Assembly: GCA_947497175.1 (NCBI GenBank)
Contig: CANMFM010000004.1
Coordinates: 806,001-870,000 of the forward strand
Length of the DNA: 64,000 nt
Direction: 5' to 3'
DNA from: an uncultured Aquimarina sp.
Lineage (GTDB): Bacteria > Bacteroidota > Bacteroidia > Flavobacteriales > Flavobacteriaceae
The notes under the pieces were generated by a model, which was given only the letters and a program-made list of their open reading frames with translations, did not search any database and was not told the origin of the DNA. Numbering within the stretch: the stretch's first letter is position 1; every line of letters begins with the position of its first letter. The translations under genes and the position numbers were made by a program. Positions 19,934 to 27,131 of this stretch are shown piece by piece.

Positions 19934-22003
19934 TTATCTCATTACCGTTATCGAACCCTTTCTGACTACGGAATTATTTTTTGTTATTATATAGTAATAT
20001 ATAGGACTTTTGCCTCCGGACTTTGAACTTGTTAGCGGCCAATCGTCTTGGTAATTAACGGTTTTAAAATCAATTCCTCCGTTCAAATCATATATAGTTA
20101 CTTCTACATCTTGTTGTCTTGACAATGAATCAGGCAACACCCAGTTGTCATTTTGTCCAGCGCTTCTAAAAGGAGTCACGACATTCGGGATTAAATCTGA
20201 CACTCCAGGAGTATCAGATATTGTAATCGGTTGCGAGTCAATTACACAATCCAACAACGTTATTCTTACAAAATATTGTCCAACTGTATCAATTTCAATG
20301 GTGCTGGTGCCTTGTCCTCCAACAATATTTACGTTATTTTGTGCTAATTGGTTTTCACCATTCACAATAATGAACCACTCATAGGTATACGTTGAGCTTT
20401 GCGGTACACTTAGGGTAATTGTGCTTCCTGGGGGTAGAAATGATAGTGATGGTGTAATTTGAACTCCTTCAGAAAGCAGTTCTACCGTTAATTCGTTTGA
20501 TACTGCAGTGTCAAACGAAGAATCCCCACTAAGCGTTACTTCTAATGTATACGTTTGACCAATATTTGCTCCGGTTATAGGAAAAGTACTTTCTGTAACG
20601 CCAGTAGATTGGCCTTCCAAAAACCATTCAAAATCAAAGAACGAATATTGTTCTAAAGTGATAGGTACTTCTTCTCCTGTTGCTGCTATTCCAAAAAGAT
20701 TTTCTAATCCTAGATTACCAGAGTCGTCCTCGCAACTTAATAGTGTTGTAATCACAGCCCTAAATCCTACAGGTTCAAATATTTCGGTTGTGGCAGTAAG
20801 CGTGTCCATACAAGAATCATTTGCAAATACACTTGCCACATAAACGCCTGGGTCAGATACTTCAATAGACAAAGCTCTCGAATCTGTTATCGGGAGCTCT
20901 GCTTGAAAACTTATGCCATTTCTAAACCACTGAACCGTACTGCCCGAAGGGGGGGCGTTTGTCGTTATTTCCAGGGTTATAGTGGGTTGTGTGGGTAATA
21001 TCATTAATTGTGGAGGGGGCTGTGTAAGAATATCTGATCCCAGATTTATCACCTCCACAGGATCGGTTGTAATTGCACATGTGGGTGTTCCTATCACCGT
21101 GACAGTGTAGATTCCTGCAAAATTGCTTTCGGGCAAAATAGCTGTAGGTCCCGTAAACTCAGGAACGAGTTCTCCGTCTCTAAACCATTCGTATGTAAAT
21201 CCCGGGTCGGTTACACTAGTGGTTAATATTTTAACATCGCTCGGACAAAATTGTTGTGGAGAAGATTCATTAATTCTTACGGTAGAGTTATTAAAGTCAA
21301 TAACCTCAACCTGTGCGGTATCAAAATTGAAATCACCATTACAGCTTCCAAAGTTAACCTGAACCACATACGTTCCTGTTTGATCAACGTTTTCTAACGT
21401 GGGTCCAGACTCTCCGGAAATTACAGAACCATTACGCGTCCAAATATACTCTGGAAAATTATCGGGTAATGCGGTTAACGTAGCTGATTCTCCTTCACAC
21501 AAAGCCACGGTGTTTGCTTCTATATTTGCTCCCGTTAGTGTAACACCTTGTGAAAAGTCGAAAAAGTAAATCGCATTGCCTTCGTTAACTTCACTTAAAA
21601 TATCACCACTATTATCAGAAGGAATTGCCCTTACCCTTAAGCCATAATTTTCTCCTGCTAGGTCTTTGGGAACCTCAAAAGAAGGGAAGATAATATCTCC
21701 TCCAGGTGGAATCGCTGTAGAAATTGTAAATCTTGACAGTTCTGTAGCGGGATCGGCAAAAATACCATCTGCATCAGATAATTCTAAAACAAACTCTGTC
21801 CCTGCGGTAAAAAGAATATTTGCCTGTGCTTCTGCCTCTCTGTTGGGTGTGTTTTGATTTACACAAAGTCTTTTGATAACAGTAGTTGTGCCTCCAAGAG
21901 AAAATAAAGGTTCAGATATATCTTGAGCACTGCTCTTTGAAGAAAAAAATAAGAACACTGCAATGATAGCAAACGACGATATGAGGTTAAGTTTATTCTT
22001 CAT
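19934..22003 (-). CDS. sprC: SprC-like secreted protein with Ig/PKD-like domains and type B sorting domain
   Basis: A 689-residue secreted protein. The signal peptide spans residues 1-26 (ending KSSAQ). The body contains successive beta-sandwich segments of Ig/PKD type, recognisable by recurring patterns such as LPDNFPEYIWTRNG, FTYEWFRDG and STVQWFRNG at about 90-residue spacing. The last ~85 residues (PNVVTPFRSAGQNDNWVLPD ... VTIYDLNGG ... YYYIITKNN) match the gliding-motility/type B C-terminal sorting domain, so export by the type IX system is expected. It is the first gene of the cluster and is followed after 4 bases by sprD. In F. johnsoniae sprC occupies the same position and is needed for spreading. 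The upstream 560 bases contain no gene, so a promoter for the cluster is expected there, but no clear TAnnTTTG box was seen. Confidence 0.75.
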   Translation of the reverse strand: MKNKLNLISSFAIIAVFLFFSSKSSAQDISEPLFSLGGTTTVIKRLCVNQNTPNREAEAQANILFTAGTEFVLELSDADGIFADPATELSRFTISTAIPPGGDIIFPSFEVPKDLAGENYGLRVRAIPSDNSGDILSEVNEGNAIYFFDFSQGVTLTGANIEANTVALCEGESATLTALPDNFPEYIWTRNGSVISGESGPTLENVDQTGTYVVQVNFGSCNGDFNFDTAQVEVIDFNNSTVRINESSPQQFCPSDVKILTTSVTDPGFTYEWFRDGELVPEFTGPTAILPESNFAGIYTVTVIGTPTCAITTDPVEVINLGSDILTQPPPQLMILPTQPTITLEITTNAPPSGSTVQWFRNGISFQAELPITDSRALSIEVSDPGVYVASVFANDSCMDTLTATTEIFEPVGFRAVITTLLSCEDDSGNLGLENLFGIAATGEEVPITLEQYSFFDFEWFLEGQSTGVTESTFPITGANIGQTYTLEVTLSGDSSFDTAVSNELTVELLSEGVQITPSLSFLPPGSTITLSVPQSSTYTYEWFIIVNGENQLAQNNVNIVGGQGTSTIEIDTVGQYFVRITLLDCVIDSQPITISDTPGVSDLIPNVVTPFRSAGQNDNWVLPDSLSRQQDVEVTIYDLNGGIDFKTVNYQDDWPLTSSKSGGKSPIYYYIITKNNSVVRKGSITVMR

Positions 22004-22516
22004 AAATCACACTTAAAATTAAGGTGAATATTCCATATTAACTTTGCGATTTGGGGCGCTTGTTAATAATGTTGTTAATATATTTTTTACCAAGTCATAA
22101 AATTATAAATTAAATGTTTATATCAAACTAAAATTTAAGTTTTTTTTGTAATAATTTTCTGACTATCTGTGGTTTGCCTAAATTTTAGCTAACCTAAAAC
22201 ATTATTTTAAAACATTTCAATATACATAAAATTTTGTTAATCAATCTGTTGTAGGAGATTAAAAAATTAATAGCTCTGCAAAAAAAGGGTGAAAAATTTT
22301 GTTGTTTTTGACAAAAACAGCAGGGTAAATAAGACAAAAAGGGTAAAAAACATGCTCTATTTTTTATTTTGAACTGTAGGGAAAAGCTTATAAAAAAGCA
22401 GTTTTTTCCGACGAAGTGTCTCAAAAAGCAATAGTTTTTAGTCACTAGAAGACAAAAAAACTAACTAATTTAATAGCGAAAAAAAAGCTTCTATTGTGAA
22501 AAAAATGAATATAAAA

Positions 22517-22547
22517 AAACCCTCATTTTATGGATAAATAAGGGTTT
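22517..22547 (-). terminator. Intrinsic terminator of the skp-like gene
   Basis: AAACCCT pairs with AGGGTTT across an 17-base loop and is followed on the minus strand by a run of seven T. It sits just past the stop of the Skp-like gene. The rest of the 22004-22567 gap is very AT-rich and shows no gene; the only longer frame there (22194-22445) has Phe/Cys-rich translation typical of noise. Confidence 0.7.
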
Positions 22548-22567
22548 AAAATTTAATAAGAAAAAAA

Positions 22568-23104
22568 CTACTCTTTTGTCTCTGTGGCGGTAGTGTCTTC
22601 TCCACCATTTAATTCTTTAAGAATAGTATCGGTAAGATTTAATTCTTCCTTTCCATATAAAATGTTACTCGCTTCAGTATCACCATAAATATAGGTGTAT
22701 CCATTTTTCTTACCGTAGTCTTCGATGTAACTTTTAACTTTACTAATGATAGAATCAATTTCTGCTTGACTTCCCTGTTGGATTTCTTGCATTTTGGCTT
22801 GCTGTTCTCTTTGTAGCGTTTGTTGCTTGCCCATTAATTCTTGTTCCTTTTTCTCTCTATTGGTTTTAGACATCGATTTCATGATATTTTGATACCCTTG
22901 TACCTCTATCTGAAATTGTTTCGCTTTTTCTTCTAGCTCTGCTCTAACTTCATTATTACGCTTGGTCCATTTTTCTTGTGCTTCTTTCATTTCTTTATAT
23001 TCAGAAACAACTTTTGTGTTATTTACATAACCGGTTTTTACATTTTGTTGATTACATGAGGTTAAAATTAAACCTGAGATTGCAATCCATAAAAATTTTC
23101 TCAT
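22568..23104 (-). CDS. OmpH/Skp-family periplasmic chaperone, predicted lipoprotein
   Basis: The 178-residue protein has a lipoprotein signal (LILTSCNQQ, lipid Cys about residue 17), a short strand typical of the family (VKTGYVNNTKVVSEYKEM) and a long charged alpha-helical hairpin rich in Lys, Glu and Gln (about 35-125). It ends with a small beta region containing YTYIYGD and ILYGKEELNLTD, the conserved C-terminal part of OmpH/Skp proteins. Skp binds unfolded outer-membrane proteins in the periplasm. The usual form is soluble, so a lipid anchor is a variation. A Bacteroidota -7 box on the minus strand (23134-23127) lies about 22 bases before the start, so it probably has its own promoter. Confidence 0.8.
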   Translation of the reverse strand: MRKFLWIAISGLILTSCNQQNVKTGYVNNTKVVSEYKEMKEAQEKWTKRNNEVRAELEEKAKQFQIEVQGYQNIMKSMSKTNREKKEQELMGKQQTLQREQQAKMQEIQQGSQAEIDSIISKVKSYIEDYGKKNGYTYIYGDTEASNILYGKEELNLTDTILKELNGGEDTTATETKE

Positions 23105-23126
23105 TTTTCAAAAATTTAGTTCTGGG

Positions 23127-23134
23127 CAAAAATA
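23127..23134 (-). promoter_or_regulatory. Possible -7 box (TATTTTTG) for the Skp-like gene
   Basis: Minus-strand TATTTTTG fits the Bacteroidota -7 consensus TAnnTTTG and is placed 22 bases upstream of the ATG at 23104. No clear -33 TTTG was seen at the expected spacing. Confidence 0.4.
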
Positions 23135-23336
23135 TCAAAGTTCATGTGATGTTGTTCATTATAAATTGTCAAAATAATTAAATATAAGAAAAAACAATAA
23201 TAAAAATAGTTTTAATAATTAAAAACTATTAAAAATAAAGCAAAATAAGATCTTTTTAACGTGTTTTACAAAAAGACGGTAGAAAACCTTGTTTCAAACT
23301 CAAAAATAAAAGGAAACGGCTTTAAAATAAGAAATA

Positions 23337-24185
23337 CTATTTTTTTAAGACATAAATATGAGAAGAATACTCAGTAGTTCGCCTTCCTTGCACATTAGAC
23401 CATAAACCAATCCAAAAAGCCTTGATAAAGTTCATTTTTCCTGTTTTGTATTTTTCGGACAAAAGCGACACGTAAAATGAATCAAATTTCATAGGAATTA
23501 TTTTTTGTAAAGATAAGTGATGCTCTTCAAAAACTTTTTGAATCGCTCCTTTAGAAAAATGCCAAAGATGTCTTGGTACATCATAAGCTGCCCAAAACGA
23601 CTTATAATATGTTGCGTCGTAAGATTTGAAGTTAGGAACCGCAATTATTAAATGCCCGCCAGGTCTTAAAAGTCTATTTAACTCGTTGATTTGAAATTTT
23701 AAATCTGGCACGTGTTCTAAAACGTGCCACATGGTAATTATATCAAATGTTTCAGACTTTATACTTTTTGTTTCGGATTCTAAAATGACACCTTTTTGTT
23801 CTGCCAAACTCTTTGCTTGCCGATTAGGTTCGACACCTTTGGTTTTCCAATTCGATTTTTGTGCAACAGCTAAAAAATCTCCGGTACCTGCTCCTATATC
23901 CAAAAGATCACCAGGCTCTTTATTAATTTTGGTCATTAATTTCACTTTTTTCTTCAGTGAATATTGTTTTACCAGGTGATATACTTTCTCAAACAAGGAT
24001 CGTCTTGAGTCTGTATGGGAAATATAATCTTCACTTTCGTAATACCTGGCCAAATCAGCATCAATAGGTTTTGGAGATGTTATTAACATATCATATACTG
24101 TATCATGAAGCAACTCAAATGTTTCTCCAGATACGCTATGATCTTTGCAGGTTGTAAAAACATTTAGGTTTTGATTTCTATTCAT
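23337..24185 (-). CDS. Class I SAM-dependent methyltransferase
   Basis: The 282-residue protein has motif I LLDIGAGTGDFL (about residues 92-103), an acidic residue after strand 2 (GVEPN), motif IV FDIITMWHVLEHV and a post-motif strand LRPGGHLIIAVPN. This is the pattern of the Methyltransf_23/UbiG-like group. The N-terminal ~85 residues (CKDHSVSGETFELLHD, YYESEDYISHTD) are typical of flavobacterial methyltransferases of unknown substrate that may act on sugars or lipids. It is separated from the upstream small membrane protein gene by 90 bases that contain a parS-like site. The substrate cannot be told from sequence. Confidence 0.85.
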   Translation of the reverse strand: MNRNQNLNVFTTCKDHSVSGETFELLHDTVYDMLITSPKPIDADLARYYESEDYISHTDSRRSLFEKVYHLVKQYSLKKKVKLMTKINKEPGDLLDIGAGTGDFLAVAQKSNWKTKGVEPNRQAKSLAEQKGVILESETKSIKSETFDIITMWHVLEHVPDLKFQINELNRLLRPGGHLIIAVPNFKSYDATYYKSFWAAYDVPRHLWHFSKGAIQKVFEEHHLSLQKIIPMKFDSFYVSLLSEKYKTGKMNFIKAFWIGLWSNVQGRRTTEYSSHIYVLKK

Positions 24186-24261
24186 TCTTATCTATAAAAC
24201 GTTTAAACGCCGGTTCTGTTAACTATTATTTTGTTTCAAATATTAAGGTTATACAGCTACA

Positions 24262-24277
24262 TGTTCCACGTGGAACT
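24262..24277. promoter_or_regulatory. parS-like palindrome 1
   Basis: TGTTCCACGTGGAACT: 15 of 16 bases of the palindrome TGTTCCACGTGGAACA, which is close to the universal ParB-binding parS consensus TGTTNCACGTGAAACA. It overlaps the first base of the stop codon of the membrane protein gene at 24276. Confidence 0.75.
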
Positions 24278-24755
24278 ACTTTTTTGTGGCATCATAAACT
24301 TCTACACCTAGTAAGGCTCCCAGTTTTTGAGCTTTTTCTATAGCATTCTCGTAGCGGTATGTTTTATACACGGTAAAATACTTATTTCCTTTAAACAACC
24401 GAATTACAATTGCGTTGTTTCTCGTTTTTGTACCCAGTGCTGAAACTGTACCCCATTCGTTATCTTGTTTAAAAGAAGCTGAGAAAACAGAAATATAATC
24501 AGGACGATCTAACGTAATTCTTTGCTTCCATATAATCAATCCTAACATTTTAAAATGCTTATAACTTTTGAAGTTCTTTGTTATTTCGTAAGAAACAGAA
24601 TACCCAAATAATACTAAACCGATTAATACCATCGTAATAATTTGCGACCATGGACTTTCCTTGTTTAGCATTACATAAAATGCAAACACCAGAATTAAAA
24701 CTCCAAGGATTAGAATTTTTTGTGGTTTTGGCTGTTTAAAAAGCATTTTCTCCAT
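24276..24755 (-). CDS. Small membrane protein of unknown function
   Basis: A 159-residue protein with two adjacent membrane helices (about residues 13-29 and 35-51) followed by a soluble beta-rich domain of about 100 residues (WKQRITLDRPDYISVFSASF, NAIVIRLFKGNKYFTVYKT). The arrangement is reminiscent of membrane-anchored PH-like domains, but the family is not recognised. Its ATG overlaps the mnmG stop codon by one base (TAATG), indicating translational coupling with mnmG. The stop codon touches parS-like site 1. Confidence 0.75.
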   Translation of the reverse strand: MEKMLFKQPKPQKILILGVLILVFAFYVMLNKESPWSQIITMVLIGLVLFGYSVSYEITKNFKSYKHFKMLGLIIWKQRITLDRPDYISVFSASFKQDNEWGTVSALGTKTRNNAIVIRLFKGNKYFTVYKTYRYENAIEKAQKLGALLGVEVYDATKK

Positions 24756-26626
24756 TATCTGCCCATATAAACTAAAAGCACAGAAATATCACTTGGAGAA
24801 ACCCCACTAATTCTTGACGCTTGAGAAATGGTGGCGGGTCTTATTTTCGACATTTTCTCACAGGCTTCAAATGACAATGATTTAAGTTTTGTATAATCGA
24901 AGTCTTTAGGGATTTTAATATTCTCTAGTCTATTAAGTTTATCCGCATTATTTTTTTCTTTTTCTATATATCCAGAATATTTTACTTGAATTTCTGTTTG
25001 CTCTAAAACTTCTTTATCAAGATTATGTTCTTTTATATATCCTTCAACTTTTTCAAAATTTCGGATATCACCAAGATCAATTTGAGGCCTTGAAAACAAT
25101 TTAAACATTTTTCCACTCTGCTTAATTGGCGAAGAATTTTTAGACTCTAAAACAGGATTTGCTTCTTCTGGAGAAACACTAGTCTCTTTGAAAAACTGAA
25201 CAAAAGCATTTGCCTTTTTTTCCTTTTCATCCATTCTTTTTAACCTGTCTTCTGAAGCCAATCCAATTTTATATGACATTGGTGTCAATCTGAAATCTGC
25301 ATTATCTTGTCGTAACAATGTTCTATACTCTGCTCTGGATGTAAACATTCGATAAGGCTCTTCTGTACCTTTAGTAATCAAGTCATCGATCAACACCCCT
25401 ATATATGCTTCGCTTCTTTTTAAAATAAAAGACTCTTGTTCTTTTACTTTTAGTGCAGCGTTTATTCCAGCCATTAAACCTTGAGAAGCTGCTTCTTCAT
25501 ATCCTGTAGTTCCATTAATTTGTCCAGCAAAAAACAAACCGGAAACCAATTTGGTTTCTAGTGTGTGCGTTAATTGAGTTGGTGGAAAATAATCATATTC
25601 GATTGCATATCCAGGCCTAAAAAACTTTACATCTTCAAACCCAACCACAGATTTTAGTGCTTTAAATTGAACATCTTCAGGCAGAGACGTTGAAAAACCA
25701 TTTACATAAACCTCTACTGTATTCCATCCTTCAGGCTCTACAAAAAGTTGATGCCTGTCTTTATCTGCAAACCGATTAATTTTATCTTCTATTGATGGGC
25801 AATATCGCGGACCAATACTTTTGATTCTTCCATTAAACATTGGCGAACGATCAAAACCTTCTCTAAGCAAGTCATGAACTTCAGAAGAAGTGTATGTCAT
25901 ATGACAAGACCTTTGTTCTTTGAGCGGTTCTGTTAAGTTTGTGTAACTAAATTTTTCAGGGTTGTCATCTCCGGGTTGTTCTATCATTTTAGAATAATCT
26001 AAAGACCTTCCGTCTACCCTTGGAGGTGTTCCTGTTTTCATTCTTCCAGAATCAAATCCCAAATCGACTAACTGTTCTGTGATTCCGGTTGCCGCTTTTT
26101 CTCCAGCTCTTCCGCCTCCAAATTGTTTCTCTCCTATATGGATTAATCCGTTCAAAAAAGTTCCATTTGTAAGCACAACTGTTTTTCCTTTTATCTCTAA
26201 ACCCAGCGAAGTTCTAATTCCTCTTATCCGATCCTTTTCGACTATAAGACCACTAACCATTTCTTGATAAAAATCAACATTTGGGGTTTGTTCTAAAAGC
26301 AATCTCCACTCTTCTGCGAATCGCATTCTGTCGCTTTGAACCCTTGGACTCCACATTGCGGGTCCTTTAGATTTGTTCAACATTTTAAATTGTATTGCAG
26401 TACGATCACTAACAATACCACTATATCCGCCTAAGGCATCTATTTCTCTTACTATCTGCCCTTTTGCTATACCTCCCATGGCCGGATTGCAGCTCATTTG
26501 GGCTATATTTTGTAAATTCATTGTAACCAATAATGTGCTGCAGCCCAAATTAGCAGCAGACGCCGCTGCTTCACTTCCTGCGTGGCCGGCACCAACCACA
26601 ATAACATCATACTCTTTTTCAAACAT
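24755..26626 (-). CDS. mnmG: tRNA uridine-5-carboxymethylaminomethyl(34) synthesis enzyme MnmG (GidA)
   Basis: A 623-residue FAD protein of normal MnmG length. The N-terminus has the dinucleotide-binding motif VIVVGAGHAGSEAA (about 10-23) and MSCNPAMGGIAKG (about 44-56); later motifs are MKTGTPPRVDGRS, GPRYCPSIEDKI and GLFFAGQINGTTGYEEAASQG. The C-terminal helical domain (RPATISQASRISGVSPSDISVLLVY) is the part that binds MnmE and tRNA. With MnmE it installs the cmnm5 group on U34 of several tRNAs. The gene is preceded by two exact parS-like palindromes (26641 and 26677). In many bacteria gidA lies near the replication origin with parAB; no parAB or dnaA is present here. Confidence 0.97.
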   Translation of the reverse strand: MFEKEYDVIVVGAGHAGSEAAASAANLGCSTLLVTMNLQNIAQMSCNPAMGGIAKGQIVREIDALGGYSGIVSDRTAIQFKMLNKSKGPAMWSPRVQSDRMRFAEEWRLLLEQTPNVDFYQEMVSGLIVEKDRIRGIRTSLGLEIKGKTVVLTNGTFLNGLIHIGEKQFGGGRAGEKAATGITEQLVDLGFDSGRMKTGTPPRVDGRSLDYSKMIEQPGDDNPEKFSYTNLTEPLKEQRSCHMTYTSSEVHDLLREGFDRSPMFNGRIKSIGPRYCPSIEDKINRFADKDRHQLFVEPEGWNTVEVYVNGFSTSLPEDVQFKALKSVVGFEDVKFFRPGYAIEYDYFPPTQLTHTLETKLVSGLFFAGQINGTTGYEEAASQGLMAGINAALKVKEQESFILKRSEAYIGVLIDDLITKGTEEPYRMFTSRAEYRTLLRQDNADFRLTPMSYKIGLASEDRLKRMDEKEKKANAFVQFFKETSVSPEEANPVLESKNSSPIKQSGKMFKLFSRPQIDLGDIRNFEKVEGYIKEHNLDKEVLEQTEIQVKYSGYIEKEKNNADKLNRLENIKIPKDFDYTKLKSLSFEACEKMSKIRPATISQASRISGVSPSDISVLLVYMGR

Positions 26627-26640
26627 AATTTCCTAATTAC

Positions 26641-26656
26641 TGTTCCACGTGGAACA
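26641..26656. promoter_or_regulatory. parS-like palindrome 2
   Basis: TGTTCCACGTGGAACA, a perfect 16-base palindrome 15 bases before the mnmG start. Site 3 is 36 bases further upstream. Confidence 0.85.
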
Positions 26657-26676
26657 TGAATTTTTTACATTATTTT

Positions 26677-26692
26677 TGTTCCACGTGGAACA
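26677..26692. promoter_or_regulatory. parS-like palindrome 3
   Basis: TGTTCCACGTGGAACA, an exact copy of site 2 in the 85-base gap between ybeY and mnmG. Spacings between sites 2, 3 and 4 are 36 and 39 bases centre to centre, so bound ParB dimers would lie close together. Confidence 0.85.
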
Positions 26693-26711
26693 ACATCTTG
26701 ATATCGTCTTG

Positions 26712-27131
26712 CTATTGTTCCACGTGGAACAGTTCAAGCTTTTCGTTTTCTTTATTCCTCATGAGTACTTTCTCTTCTGTGGTTTTGTCTTTGTATCCAC
26801 AAAAATGTAATACACCATGAACCATGACTCTTCTAATTTCCTCGTCAAATGAAATCCTGAATACATCTGCATTTTCTGCAACTCTTTCTGTAGAGATAAA
26901 AATGTCTCCACTCAATTCATTGCCTATAGTGTTGTCAAAACTTATTATGTCTGTATAGGTGTCGTGTTGTAAAAACTCTTGGTTGATCTTAAGTAAATAC
27001 TCATCATCACAAAAGATGTAGTTGATCTCACCTATGGTCTTTTTTTCGGATGCTATAACACCCTTGATCCATACCGATAATTTATCCTCTTCTAACTGAA
27101 CACCGTTAGATTCGTAAAAAAAATTAATCAT
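26712..27131 (-). CDS. ybeY: Endoribonuclease YbeY (rRNA maturation factor)
   Basis: The 139-residue protein matches YbeY in length and layout: SGDIFISTERVAENA in the middle and the metal-binding motif VMVHGVLHFCGYKD near residues 100-113. The first two zinc-ligand His residues (HGVLH) are present. The third ligand of the classic GYDH motif is replaced (GYKDK), which as remembered is common in this phylum. YbeY acts in 16S rRNA 3'-end maturation and ribosome quality control. The start overlaps the DUF4175 stop by 8 bases. The last codons (LFHVEQ, then stop) are formed by the fourth parS-like palindrome. Confidence 0.93.
   Translation of the reverse strand: MINFFYESNGVQLEEDKLSVWIKGVIASEKKTIGEINYIFCDDEYLLKINQEFLQHDTYTDIISFDNTIGNELSGDIFISTERVAENADVFRISFDEEIRRVMVHGVLHFCGYKDKTTEEKVLMRNKENEKLELFHVEQ
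26716..26731. promoter_or_regulatory. parS-like palindrome 4, inside the ybeY coding end
   Basis: TGTTCCACGTGGAACA lies wholly inside ybeY and encodes the final residues F-H-V-E with parts of the flanking Leu and Gln codons. The site is perfect despite serving as coding sequence, which implies selection on the DNA motif. Confidence 0.85.

Noticed and set aside
22194..22445. 83-residue frame on the minus strand in the gap before the sprC gene
   Set aside because: Phe/Cys/Lys-rich composition typical of AT-rich noise, no start context, no recognisable domain.
23700..23735. CACGTG with partial inverted repeat inside the methyltransferase gene
   Set aside because: Only the 6-base core matches parS; flanks do not, and the sequence is explained by the conserved WHVLEHVPD coding motif.
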